Assembly: GCA_947034895.1 (NCBI GenBank)
Contig: OX344764.1
Coordinates: 38,876,935-38,940,934 of the forward strand
Length of the DNA: 64,000 nucleotides
Direction of reading: 5' to 3'
Origin: Rhytidiadelphus loreus
Lineage: Eukaryota > Streptophyta > Bryopsida > Hypnales > Hylocomiaceae
This document shows, piece by piece, positions 23,772 to 35,995 of the stretch; the first letter of the stretch is position 1, and each line of letters opens with the position of its first letter. A program made the position numbers and the translations under genes. The notes beneath the pieces are model-generated. The model ran no database searches. It was not told the origin of the DNA and saw only the letters and a program-made list of their open reading frames with translations.

Positions 23772-24330
23772 TTAACCCTTAAAAGGACCAAACTGCATTT
23801 ATAGGCAACATAGCAATTTTGGGCAACTCATTATGAATGGAATTTTTATTTTTTTTCTTTGAAATTTTCATGCAATATGTGCTCAAGGAGTAGCTCTAAG
23901 GACCAACAATTTTCATAACTTTTGACTACATGGTTAAAAAGTTATTGTATGATATGTAGAAAATTATATGGTTAAAAAAACTTCTTTAAAATCTCCTTTT
24001 TAAGAAATGTAAATTTGATATTGGTTTTTTAGATTTATATATATACATGGTAAGCTTTGAATGATTCCATTTTGATTAATGAGGAGTTAAGTTGGGGGTA
24101 GTTTGGGGGTAGCTATGGAATCTCTTCTCTAAAATAAACTTTGAAGTCCTTTATTCAACTCAATTTTCAATATTTTTGGAAAAAAATAAAAACAATAAGT
24201 GTAGATAGTTTATTACAAAAGTACAAACATTGGGATTGCCATTTTTCAATTCCATTACTAAATTGTTAACAATTTAGTATTTTAAATTGTGCTCTACTTC
24301 TTTCTACTTACTATATTTTTCCTATATGAT
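23772..24330 (+). mobile_element. TTAA/CCC inverted-repeat element, copy 5 (right end missing)
   Basis: It starts TTAACCCTTAAAAGGACC and follows copy 2 closely through GCAACATAGCAATTTTGGG, ATGATATGTA and AAAATAAACTTTGAAGTCC, losing similarity near 24330. The right arm is absent. Confidence 0.7.
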
Positions 24331-24646
24331 TTCCAAATTCAAATTAACAAATTTTATAATCCATTCTAACCTTATTTTTTACCAAAATTCCAAAACCACT
24401 CAAATATATTTTATAACTGAAATAATTTTATATGCATATTATATACTTATAAGAATCTTAATCATGAGATTTTCTCAAAAAATCAACTTTTATAGAAAAA
24501 TAATTTTATTGGCACAATAAAATTATCAAATTTTATCACTCAATTATACAAAAGACAAAATTAGCTTGATGGTTGTGACTTCATTTGAAAATTGTTGTCA
24601 AGGTTATTTTGGATGTTGAAAAATATAAGAAATTAAAAAATGAAGT

Positions 24647-25579
24647 TTAACCCTTAAAGGACTGTCACTATACTTTCACCAAAAACGCTCCAAAACTGTC
24701 ATTTCTAGTACAAGTACCAAAATTTTGAAAAAAAACTTTTTTTGAAACATCTAACCGTAGGATCTTGTATTATATAGTATCTAAAACATGTGGTATAAAT
24801 TTCAAACATTTCCACCGGGGGGATTGCAAGATATAATCATTCAAATGAACTAAAATCATTTTTTTGACCCTGCGAAAAGCAGGGCAGATGCACTTCACAA
24901 GCTCACATTTCTATGAAAAAATGACCTAAATGGTGGTGCTTCTTTGGATTTGTTTTCCTAGACAAGTTGGCCACATGCTTGAAAATTTTCAGATCATTTG
25001 TAATTGTACAACATATAGGAAAAAAATAGTAAGTAGGTAGTAGTAGAGAACGATTAAAAATACTAAATTATTTCCAATTTAAATATGGAATTGAAAATTT
25101 CCAATCCCAATGGTCTAAATGTTGTAATAATGTATCTACATCCTACGATTTTATTTTTGTCCAAAAATATTGAAAATTGGGTAAGATAAAGGATTTCAAA
25201 GTTTATTTTAGAGTAGGATATCCAAAACTGCCCGCAAACAAAAAATCCTCATAACTTTTGACTCATTGATCAAAATGGAATGATTCAAAGTTTTTTGTAC
25301 ATATAAAACTCTAGAAAATCAATTTCAAATTTTTGTTTCTGAAAAAAGTGATTTTTTCTGATCTGCATGAACTGCCCGGTTGGAAAAAAAAGTAACATAT
25401 TAGGCTATAACTTTTGACTCGTATATCCAAATGTCATGAACTTTGGTGCATATGAAAGATCTTCCTTGCCCCCACATCCTATTAAAATTTCAGCCCCAAA
25501 TGTGAAAATCTCCGCTCGTAGGTACCTGCCCAAAATTTCTATGCAGCCAAAAAATACAGTCCGGTCCTTTAGGGGTTAA
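24647..25579 (-). mobile_element. TTAA/CCC inverted-repeat element, copy 6 (full length)
   Basis: It starts TTAACCCTTAAAGGAC and ends GTCCTTTAGGGGTTAA, the clearest inverted pair of the family, with TTAA at both edges and 933 bp in all. It is nearly identical along its length to the copy at 35996-36921, so the two form a young subfamily. It is non-coding. Confidence 0.82.
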
Positions 25580-27001
25580 GTATATAACAATGGAACTAAT
25601 TCTTTAACCTTTGAACAATGTTAGCCTAGCGGGTAGTCCAAAGGAGAATCAATAATCTCCATGAAGCAAGGCATAAGGTTTGTGCGTGTTATAGCATGTA
25701 ATATGAATCAATGAACATAGATTTGACTTTGTAGCCTTCTGAATGCAATGCTTGACAAGCCTTATTTACTATAGAAGTAGGCCCAATAGATTGAAACATT
25801 CCAAAAAAATCCTAAAGATACTTTTTGCAGAGATTCACTTGAAACCAAGACGCAAGGATCCCTGTCTATCAATAAGGATCAAGTGTTAAAATCATTTGTA
25901 GAATATTGGGGTGTATTGTTATTCAAAAGTAATATCTTGTGTCTAGTAGTTGAATTGTAAAGTATAGTTATAAAAATAATAGCATTTCAAATTTACAATT
26001 AGGTAATATTCTATAAATTTTCAATTAAAGACTATACCAATGATTTTATAAAATATCAAAGATATAAAAAGACATACACACATAAATTACATGATTTCTA
26101 CTAGATTAAGAGACCTATAATTAATAGCTTGTTATACTTCTAAAGGACCAAAGAATCCAATTTGAGAGTTTGGGTGGGCTTATTGACTTCATATCTTGAA
26201 TTTTTTCCATGAAACTTTTAGAATAGCTCCTAGATATGAAGCTTTGTTTCATGTCATTTTGACAAGTATTGCAAAAGTTATAATTGAAGGAAAAAATGTC
26301 GAAGTGGACAACTAAAAATATAATTAAAGACATATCATTTACTTTTATTTGATACCTACAAAAATGTTAACCATTGACTTGTTCTATTTCAACAAATGAG
26401 ATGAAAGTTATGATGGGATCTAATATGAAAGTCGAAAAATCTTACAAAGTTGTCTTTAGAAATTTCAAATAAAAACAAAACATACAATATGTGTTTTAGA
26501 CTAGAACATTATCTCTGTTGAAATTGGCAAATATGAGTTTCTTGTCAAAGTACTAGCAATTAGTTTTTTTCTTTTATCAAGTACCACCTTTCACTTTGTA
26601 TGAATTTTAATTTATTAATTTTTTACTCTTGCATTTCCAATCCATTATTTAACCTTTTAACTAGAAGGTACAAGTTATAGAATACATGTGTTTTTTCCTT
26701 AAATTCTTGAAAGACAAAACTTCACCATTTTCTTGACCATTTTTAAAGACTTGAAAAAACTAGTTTTTGAGATTTAGGTACTTTTATCTTGCAATTGGTC
26801 TTGGGGCAATCATTTGGCAAAAATTAGAAAAATAAGTGAGTTAAATGATATAATTTTGCCTATTCTTTGAGGTAATAATTTATATAATTATTAAAAATAT
26901 GATTCTATAATTTTTTTAATATATTTTTAGAATATCTTTAGAATATCTTTGAATATACTCTAAATATGCTAATTATTTTTAGCCTCCTTTTAAATACCTA
27001 G
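25580..27001. other. AT-rich intergenic, nothing recognised
   Basis: No supported gene or element boundary. Confidence 0.4.
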
Positions 27002-27260
27002 TTAACCCTTAATGTCCTTTTTTTCATCAAAAACTACTCCGAACTACCATTTTTATTGGAGAGAGCAACAAACTTTGCGAATTTCTTTTTTCTAATATTG
27101 TATTGTAAGATCTTGCACTAGTCACATCACAAGTCTTATCACTACAAATCTTTCAAGAGGTTAATTATTCTCAGTTTCTATGAGTCACATGTAAAGAATA
27201 TAACAAATTCAATGCTTTAAACCATTGAAAGCCTCATATGGCTAAAAGAAAGTTGCAATC
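27002..27260 (-). mobile_element. TTAA/CCC element fragment
   Basis: It starts TTAACCCTTAATGTCC followed by ATCAAAAACTACTCCGAACT, which matches the left arm of the copy 6 type. Similarity fades after about 27150. The fragment ends just before the 3' flank of the GMC gene. Confidence 0.5.
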
Positions 27261-27383
27261 AAAATCTTTGCAAAAAACATAATATCGACAATGCCAAACT
27301 GCTAATTGGAGCTCAAGTAAATCTTCAACAACAGACGAGCGCTAAATTGGGCACCTACATTCTTACATACATGCCCGAACTCA

Positions 27384-27406
27384 AACCCTAAACCCCTAAA
27401 CCCTAA
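27384..27406. repeat. Short telomere-like (CCCTAAA) motif
   Basis: Three near-perfect AACCCTAA units occur in a row just downstream of the minus-strand GMC gene. They are too short to be an interstitial telomere and may be a telo-box-like motif. Confidence 0.5.
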
Positions 27407-27493
27407 CTTACAGGTGATGCGCAGTTGCCTTCTTTAGCACTACTTCACTAAACTTCCCCTCCAATCTTACATCACCACTTCAATAGCTCACGA

Positions 27494-30400
27494 CTACTTC
27501 TTTGCGCGAACTCCATTATGAGACTTTTGCTTCTTCCCCGGGGGTGCCTGACACTCTTCTTCGGAGCTTTTGAGGGTGAATCCAGTGAGATTATCAGCCA
27601 AGTGTTGTGCCAAAGCTACCATAGTCATGGTGGGATTCCATGAACCAGCAGTTGGCCACAACGAGGCTCCAGTGACATAAACATTCTCCACACCCTTCAG
27701 TCGATAATCCAGATCCACAGCCGCATCGGGCTCCTTGTCGTCGCCAATAAACAGGGTCGAACTCTCATGAACCATACCTGCAGGTAGTCCAAAACTAAGT
27801 TTTTGGTCTTCAATTTGAGAAAATGGTGTTAGTAGCAAGAATACTGGCTACAAATTAAAGGCAGTGTAGGATGTCTGACGTTTCTATGTTACAATTATAA
27901 TTTATCACAAGAAAGGTTCAACATCTTCTATTGAAATTCTCGAGTTCACTGCAAAAGAAATTTCAATACCGTCAACTCAGTGTGAGTAAAATTGATGAAC
28001 GTTGTAACTAGGAGGATGCAATTAGTATGCAACAAAGGAGTCACACTAGTTTTTGAAATTCCAGCTCTCACAGTTTTTTGCAAACACTAGCGTTATCCTT
28101 AGAAATCATTCAATGAAACGGTGTCGACCTTGTCTCAATGAAAGCAGGTCTGGGATAAATCAATCTCATAGGTAGTTGTTGATAGCTACTATTTTATTTT
28201 TTGGTGAAGTAGTGCATCTCAAATCTCCATTCTTTTGAGGCTAACTCTAACAGGAACCAAAACCCATTGGCTTCCACAGTAGCATAGAATCACCAGAATG
28301 AACCAAACATGCCCAAACCATGAAAATTAAAAGGATTCAAGCGAAATCCCTCCATACCTTTCGCTCGAATTTCTTCAGTAGGTGGCCTCTTCGCCACCCA
28401 CTTCTTCGACGCCGTCTGCCAATACTCCACTTGCCCAGCTCCTTTGGGCGAAAGCACCATTTCCAAAGCTTGAAACGTCCCTTCTTCCATGGTCCCATAC
28501 AACCTCACATCGTCCTCATTCGCGAGCGCTTGCAGCATCACATTCGTCGTCTGATCGCTCCCACTCGTTTTCGTGAGCCAGTTCTTGCGGTTGTTTTCAC
28601 TCAACTCCCCCAGGACTGCGCACACAAAGACCACGTAGTCTTGGGACGTGCTCAGCTGCTCCTTGGACGCCGTGGCAACCACGTCCGGCATGAAACGGGC
28701 CGCCTTGGCCGCGTTCTTGTCTGGGTCACGGTCCGAGAGCGCTGTGAGCTGGATGTGGTACTGGAGCCCGGTACTGGAGTCCGCGCCCGCGAGGTAGATG
28801 GCGGCGAGCTCGAGCTCCCCAATCTCGGGATGGAAGTCGTAATCGGTTCGTCGGATGCGCGCGTAGATGGTGGAGATGAAGTGGGAGGTGAAGCGCTTCC
28901 CTGCGTTGGTTACCTGCAACAACAATTTAAAAAAAAATCTTAAATGTTTTGCTAGGATAGCACCAAGAATTTGGTAGAAGCAACCGCTTATGAGAGACTT
29001 TGCAGAGTGTTATTGTCTTTTTGGAAGCTACTATACAATTCTTGACAAACAACAAATTAACTTTGAAACCTGGCTAATTCATTGCAATTTTTTCCTAACA
29101 TACTTCTTGCTAATGTGGGAAATCCAATACCATGATTGTTAACCACTAGCCTGTATAATTACATATATATTATCATGATCTAGAATGAATATTTTGTGCT
29201 ATCATACGTTACGTCTGCTAGCACACCCAGTCGCACAACAAGGCAGTATACTGTGTCTTCTGTAAACCATATTGCACTACTTGGAGTACGCAATCTAACA
29301 TAGCCACGGAACAAAAATAGCAACATAAGCAAACAACTGCACAGCATGGTGTATTTGTTGAGCATAAAGCCAACAAGACTGTTCCGCATATGTGCACCCC
29401 TAAAAAAAGCAGAGGTGGCTACATATGAGACAACGTTCACTGCAATATTACGGAAACAGTTTAGGCACATACTGCACACCAATGTTAGCAATGCATGCAT
29501 AAAATCCCCCCCGCCCCCCACCAGCAGTTCTAAATTATGCTTATAATCAAGTGTATATCCAGCAATCATGTTGATTTCCTCACCTCAGACCAACAACTTT
29601 CGGTAAAATCCCACAACAGCCTGGGTCACAACAAAGTGCAGTTCACACTCTACTGTGTGAGTGCACATCGTCGTGCAGTGCGCCTAACGGACGCTGTACC
29701 AGGCGTTTCCTGTAGATGCATTTTGCCAAAATTTTATGGAAATCTGCTGAGAGTTATATAGGCCCCAAAGATCTATACCGGGTGCTGTACCGGTCGTTCC
29801 GCGGTACCAAGATTATACCAGAAAGACTGACCTGCGGGAATGAGTTGAGCACCAAGGTGGTGGGCGGCACTGTCCCCATGGCTAGGATGAGCTTCGCATT
29901 CCCCAAGCTCACCACGCCGCGGCTGGTCTCCAGCGCCGTGGCCACACCGTCCTGCTGGTCGATCAGCGTGACGGTGCAATTCGTGACGATCTTGAGCGGC
30001 GATCCGCACCCTTGCTTCTGCAGCGTGCGCTGCCGGTCCACCAAAGACAGCAGTGGCCCTGGAATGGAGTACTTCTCGAAGTCCACGCCGTCCAAGCTGC
30101 CCACGGCCAACGGGGCGTGAATCACGCGCGTCGCGGAGGGGATTTTGGAGAGGTTCTCCTGCAGCATGTCGAATAGGCCGTTCTGGAGGACGCCGTAGAT
30201 CGGGCGGTAGCCGGCGGGTGGGATGTGGCGGCATTTATTCTCGATGTCATTCGCGGGGACGACGTTGAGAAGGGGCTCGGCAAGGTCGAAGTAATCGTGC
30301 GCCTTCTCGATCACTGCAGACAAGCCCACAACCTCGGATCCATGAATTTCTCACACTCGTGACAAACCATGAAACTGTAATGTTCATACTTCATCGTTAC

Positions 30401-31615
30401 AGTGTTGTTCTTTGGGGACCATCACAAGTGAGAGATTAATTGAAGATGCTTACTGTAATGGCTTGCTTTTATGGCATTACATTAACGTGCTTACAATGAC
30501 ACTGAGTGTTCTGACGACAGTCCAACGTAGCTCCGACTGTCGTTCTAAGTTGCTCTCGATCCCCATTACTGCAGATTGATTAATAGGCATAATTCAGCAA
30601 AAGGCATGACCTCGTTATTACTACTGATAACAACCGTACTAATGGCTAGAAATGACGTGTTACAAGTCTTGTTAATGGCAGAGAAAATTTCTTTCGAATT
30701 GAAAGCAACCAAACCTTGAACCCTATATGAGAAAAACTTACTGAAAAGATTTGACAACTTAGCACATGGTACGATCATCTCGGATCCACGGAATGAAACG
30801 TGAAAAAAACAAGTGAAATGTGATAATTTACTAGGATTTCGATGGATTCAAAAGGTTTGAATCACCAATTTTCATGAATAAGTCAAATTTCTTCAGTGGA
30901 ATTCTGGCAGTGGGTGCGACAACCACTCTCACCCTACAGCCTCGAGATCCGCTGTTTAAAAATGCGTTATTTTGCTGAACCAGATCAAATATACCAGGGT
31001 ACATATTATGAAATTTCGACCAGGCATGACACTGCATCAGGTTTATTAGAGATTACAAGGCCTATAAATTCAGGGTTTAGGGCTTTCAGGGTACGTACCC
31101 TGTTTGGGCCAGAGTCGCATTTCCTGAGGCGTGGGGCGCGGACACCAGGCGCTCCAGAGCGTGGACCGCCCCCCGAAGAAGGGCGCCATCCCATGCTGCC
31201 ACTGGAAGTACGGTTGCGCGATCGTCTTATTCGACAACGTCCATGGAAAAGTCTCGCTCAACTCCCCGATGGTTCTCTGATACGGCACCGGCAGATTCTG
31301 GAAATGCTCGGGCAAGAAGAAAGGACCTCGCTCCAGGATGAGGATGCGCGCGTGGGGTTTGTGCAATAGCGCACGCTGCGCGAATCCCAGGGCGCAGAAG
31401 CCGCTGCCGATGATGATGAAGTCGAAGTCTTCTTCTTCGCGTACCGCCTTCCAGTCACTCTGCGAAACGAAGAAGATGTGGTCCATCACGGCGTCTCCTG
31501 CAGGGGATTGCGGCCCGGCTGTGGGGAAGCCGTAGTTGAAGTTGGGAGATGACGACGCCGTCTTCATTACGGTACCAGCCTTTTGCGACATTTCGGCAGT
31601 GCAAACTTCCACCAT
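27494..31615 (-). CDS. GMC-type FAD oxidoreductase (pyranose-oxidase-like), four exons
   Basis: Exons read by eye are 31099-31615, 29832-30313, 28358-28913 and 27494-27777, with phases 1, 0, 1, GT donors and AG acceptors. Joined they give 1839 bp, 612 codons plus TAG, with no internal stop. Residues about 66-77 hold the flavin dinucleotide motif IIIGSGFCALG, with LERG at about 94-97. FFGGRSTLWSAW follows at about 127-138. The C terminus has GMVHESSTLFIGD and ASLWPTAGSWNPTMTM, giving the His and Asn expected of the GMC active site. The product should oxidise an alcohol, possibly a sugar, using FAD; the substrate is unknown. The STLW and NPT blocks resemble pyranose 2-oxidase more than plant fatty-alcohol oxidases. 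No signal peptide is obvious, and the C terminus is basic. The base before TGATCATGG is a good acceptor (GATTGCAG), so a 5' UTR intron is likely. I chose the ATG at 31615 because the upstream in-frame codon is GTG. Confidence 0.9.
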
Positions 31616-31621
31616 GATCAC

Positions 31622-33772
31622 TGCAATCGTCTCACTTGAATCAGAAGTTGGAGCAGGTGCTGAGATTCTTCTTCTGTTGGTTCAGATTGTTTAATTCGGC
31701 ACATAATCAATTGATTTAAACATAAATCTGTTGAAAATGTTGGAATCAATACAGGAGAAATCCAAAATGTCCATCTATGGAGTTAGTTTTCTAAGAATTC
31801 CATAGTCAACGTGGGTCAGCGATGATAGAACAGATTCAGACACATGAGGACATTTGTCCAATTTCCGTACTGGATTTCTCCTGTGCAAGTGGTCTCAACC
31901 AGCGTAGGGAAAATTTTCTCGTACTAGAACGTCGACATGATTCTTATGACATTATCAGATTGTACCAGAAAGACGTATCAGTGTCACAATGACCACAAGC
32001 ATCTCATATGCGATGTCCAATTTACTTCTAATTCAATGTTCAATTCATTCAGTATTCACAATTTCACGTAAAGTGCTGGCTTAGATTGGGTAGACGGGTA
32101 GCAGTAAAAAGCCAAACCTTTATAAATCACAAATCCCACGGTCAGGAACGAGAAGTTAAGGGTTTGTGATAGGGCTAGAATGACCACGTACTAGGCAATT
32201 TTCCTCTTAGGGTTCTCCACATCAAAAGAATTAGAAAAGGACTCCCTAAGGATTTATCTCATTCATCACATTGACCTAAGTTGGATGTTATAAATACTCA
32301 AATGGCTGTCATTCTACTAGAAACTGGTGTGAGAATGACTTAGCTAAAGGCCTATTGTCTTTGATCTTAGAATGAAAATGGAGTTGCCCAGCAGTGTACA
32401 ATTAACCTCCGACTTTAAAATCGCATAAGAAATTCATGCATTGTCAAATAAGCTTGATCTCAACAAATATCGCTCTTGTACCTAAAGTGATCTCTTCACA
32501 GCTCTATACAAATCTCCCCCAAACCACTACCGCATATTGGTGAAAACCCTTAAAGTGACATAAAGAATATCCTCCAGCTTTCTCCAAAGAACTGATGCCG
32601 AAAACGCAGGCCAAAATAACCGAATAAGAAAGACATTAATAACCCGGTTCTGGTAACACAACATTTGACAGCGATCCGACATTACATAGCATTGGTGAAT
32701 ATTGTGAAGTCAAAAGAGATGTAGTCAATGAAATGCTCTTCACTCTTTTCTAAATTAATTAACTCCACGTGAACTAAAGTAAGAGAGTTGACATGAGGAG
32801 CATGTAGGAGAGACGAACTTTACCAGAAAGATGTTCAGAATCCGAGTTCTTCTCACAGCCCACGTACCGGTTTTAACGAGGTCTGCAAGAACCCCAAGAA
32901 AATTAGTTAACGGAGATCAATTATGAGGTTGAATGAGAAGCATTCGACGAATAACTGTCAACACATGCGAGGGTGAAGTATACGAGAACACGGGGCTTGG
33001 AGAATTCAATGATCAACTCAATTAATTTGCATTTCTTTGACATAAAATAAAAGTGGTACGGCTTTGCTTGCTCAACATTACTAGGAATTTCAGTCATGTA
33101 GATCCAAATTAAAACTCTTAGTTCCATGTACTATTATTGCGCATTCCTCAGAGAAATCTGGAATAACATGATGACCAATTTTCTAAGTGATAAAAAACAC
33201 ACCTTGCTATCACAAATTGTGAAAAAACGTATTGAAAGAACATGAGAATACAACATTGGACAGTTGAAACAACATTGAAATGCTATTTCAACCTTCTTCT
33301 GTTGTTTCGACAGAGGTTTGAAGTAGTGTCAATCTTAAGAAATAAATAGGAAACAAATTAGGATATTGTTCGTCAAGGCTGCGTCCAAATGTGAACCAAC
33401 ACTCACACAAGCACATCACTCACAACTCATTCAAAATATGCAGAAACTACTGTCCAGAATGAATTAGAAGGTAAGAACCTAGCAGCAACTGATTGACGTG
33501 GAAAATCTCGTAACAATTACTCTCGACCCCTTCTCTCTGAGAAAAGGAATCGATCAAGTGCAGAAACCCGAAAAAGCTCGATCACAATGCAAGTTCCAGT
33601 CAGGACTCTAGCTGAAGCAATTAATTGCAACGACCATAAGACAGAATTCGAATAAACGTAAAGACCCACTGCACATACACAATTCAAGAGCGCGCAGAGC
33701 AGAGACAACAAATCGTTCCAGCTTCCAACTTCAATCCCACAAGTAGTTGTGGATCGGATCGAAGCGCATCCA
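31622..33772. other. Probable 5' leader/intron region of the GMC gene
   Basis: There are no coding features. An acceptor-like GATTGCAG ends at 31622 on the minus strand and a TATA box lies at 33773-33780. The stretch could therefore be a roughly 2-kb leader containing one or more introns. The exon boundaries inside it cannot be fixed by eye. Confidence 0.4.
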
Positions 33773-33780
33773 CTTATATA
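33773..33780 (-). promoter_or_regulatory. TATA box, likely for the GMC gene
   Basis: The minus strand reads TGTATATAAGTGG, a strong plant TATA box. It would start transcription near 33745, heading toward the GMC gene. The long distance to the ATG requires a 5' UTR intron, for which an acceptor exists at 31622. Confidence 0.5.
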
Positions 33781-33933
33781 CATTCACCCGCATCAAGGCC
33801 TAGCTACATATTAATATCCTGTACCCATACGTCCACAGCTAGGCAGAGCCCAATTATATTTAGTAACGCCACGTCTATATTGTTACACCCGATGCTCTGA
33901 ATTACGAACACTGAATCGTAAAAAACGCCAACA

Positions 33934-34131
33934 AGCTATAAATTAATTAGCACGTGATCGAGTGCAGTAAATCGACAGAAGCAAAACCGACAGTAAATCG
34001 CAGTAAATCTACAGTACCTCAATCCTACAAGTGACTGCTGGGACTGCTGAGATCGTGCTGTGGATTAACTTGAAAGCTTTGGATTCCCGTTCGGATTGTA
34101 CGAGGCCGGAGCTAGAGTCCGTCCTGGCTGG
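33934..34131 (+). promoter_or_regulatory. Possible divergent promoter, G-box and first non-coding exon
   Basis: A plus-strand CTATAAATT lies at about 33936-33944, a G-box CACGTG at 33951-33956, and three copies of CAGTAAATC at about 33965-34006. A donor-like GGCTGGTAAGTG falls at about 34128-34139. Together with the minus-strand TATA 160 bp away, this looks like a bidirectional promoter. No plus-strand protein-coding continuation was recognised. Confidence 0.3.
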
Positions 34132-34139
34132 TAAGTGAA

Positions 34140-35062
34140 TTACAGTATCCCACGGGAGTCTTGTGATCGATTGTCGGGAAAAGAGAAGTTGCTCTGTTGC
34201 TGCGCTAGCTAGCTATATCTAGTCGGATAATTGCAATGTCAATCCGCTGTCGATCTGGGCTTCCGTTTTTTAAGTATCTGCGCGCCATTCAGTCCAGCAT
34301 TTCCAACATGTGCAGAAAACTGTGGCATGATCGAATGCAATCGTCACGTGCGCAGGTGCTGGGACTTGCTTTCTTGCCCGTGCAGTAGTTGTGGTTGCTT
34401 GTTGCCCGGCCTGCAGTAAGTTAAGTCAGGGTGGCTGAATGGAAGGGCAGAAACTGTAAGAGTGCCCAACGTTGGCGTTGCCGCGCCAGCAGCGCTTCAA
34501 TCGATGGAATATTAAATGCCTTTTGGTAACTTGTCAGAGTGAATAGATTACTACTGACTACCTCTCTTTCAAAAGAAATCCGTGGTAGTCAAGCCTATTA
34601 CCACCCTGATTAACAATGTGAATATCTTTGGGCCGGCTCCAAGAGGGGCACATATTTTCTAGAGGTATGTGCTTGTTTCACAAATGAAACCCAAGTGGAA
34701 TTATAATTTTCTGATTAAACTTATAATTTCTGTAAATTTCTGAAGTGATTTGCCCTAAAATTACAAAACATCCTACTCATAATCCGCTCTCCCATGTATT
34801 CAATGGTACTTAAATGTTTACCATTAAAGAATTGATACATTAGTCCTTGTTGATAGAAATGTAATAATTGACCTTGGAAAAACAATCACACTACACACTC
34901 TCATCATCAAATTTGCATGCACAATAAGAAAAATAAAATAAAAAAGGCATTGAGTGAAAGAGAAAGAAGGGTCAAGAGGCTGAATTCTTGGTTTCTTGAA
35001 AAGTGGGGGATTAGCCAACTAGATGCTACACTAATAATGAAATTTTGTATTACCACACTACC
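34140..35062. other. Intergenic, nothing recognised
   Basis: Moderate GC at the start, then AT-rich. No supported gene, although it could contain introns of a plus-strand transcript from the 33.9-kb promoter. Confidence 0.35.
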
Positions 35063-35216
35063 CTAAGAGAAGGTCAAATTTGACATAAATTAAGTTGTTT
35101 TTGCTAAAAAGTGCCACATTGCATCTAGTGATTGGTGCAAGGTGATGTGGACTTATCAAAATTTGGTGTGGAAATTCCATTATGGCACCTTTGTGTTGAA
35201 TTTGACCTTCATGTAC
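35063..35216. mobile_element. About 154-bp MITE related to the one at 8609-8758
   Basis: The left end AAGAGAAGGTCAAATTT is mirrored by AAATTTGACCTTCATGTAC-type sequence at the right end. The GTACRTGAAGGTC core and the length match the first copy. It is more degenerate than the first copy. Confidence 0.5.
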
Positions 35217-35995
35217 GATATTTGATTTTAAAATGTTATAAGCTTTTACTCTTGATGAAGATTTTTCCTATATTTGTACTATTGATTTAAAGTCAAACGT
35301 TCTTCAACATACTCCAAATTTTCTCTTATGAATGTGGCTCTTTGAATTCTATAGTCCATATACAGTTGCCTATAGTAATCCAAAATCATCCCTTCAAATT
35401 GTGGAATAATGAAGGAACCTTTTGCTATGTGTTTAACCCTTGTCCCTTTAGGGCCTAGCATGCCAATTTTGATTCTTTCAAATTGAATTTTGGGAATTGG
35501 AACACTCTCTTGGCCTTAATTGCTCTTGAGATGTGAATAAGATGTGAGGGCACGGATATTCCGCTTGCAATGAGCCATTGGCCATCAAATTTGGAGCAAT
35601 GATGATTTGTCGATGACAATTTGAAGTTGGGAATTTTAGAGTTTCAAAATGCATTGTGGAACATGTTTCTCTATTGAATTTATTAGTGTATAACTAAAGA
35701 GAGCATTCCGACTTCACCATAATGTTCAATATAATGAATTCTATTTTCAATAAAAAAATTCACAGTAAAGGGAGCTTTTTTGTAATTATTATGATTTTTC
35801 AAAGACATAAACTTTAAAAAATCATATAAATTTCATTTTTTTCCCCAAAAATAATTTAAAATCATATTAGATAGAAGATATAAATGTTTATTTCTGGAAA
35901 AATAATAATTTTAATTAAATCATAAAATTTTAATATGCAAATTTGATTCTAGGAGAATTCAAGAGGTTGCTTGGGGCTCCTTAGGCCCTAAAGGG
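35217..35995. other. AT-rich intergenic
   Basis: No gene supported. It ends in CCCTAAAGGG just before the next TTAA-type element, possibly a remnant end of another copy. Confidence 0.4.

Noticed and set aside
31616..31621. Two extra N-terminal codons of the GMC frame
   Set aside because: The frame there opens with GTG and coincides with a splice acceptor. The ATG at 31615 is the first proper start.
33517..33783. 88-codon minus-strand ORF with hydrophobic stretches next to the TATA box
   Set aside because: It starts within the TATA region itself and would lie in the leader. No homology was recognised.
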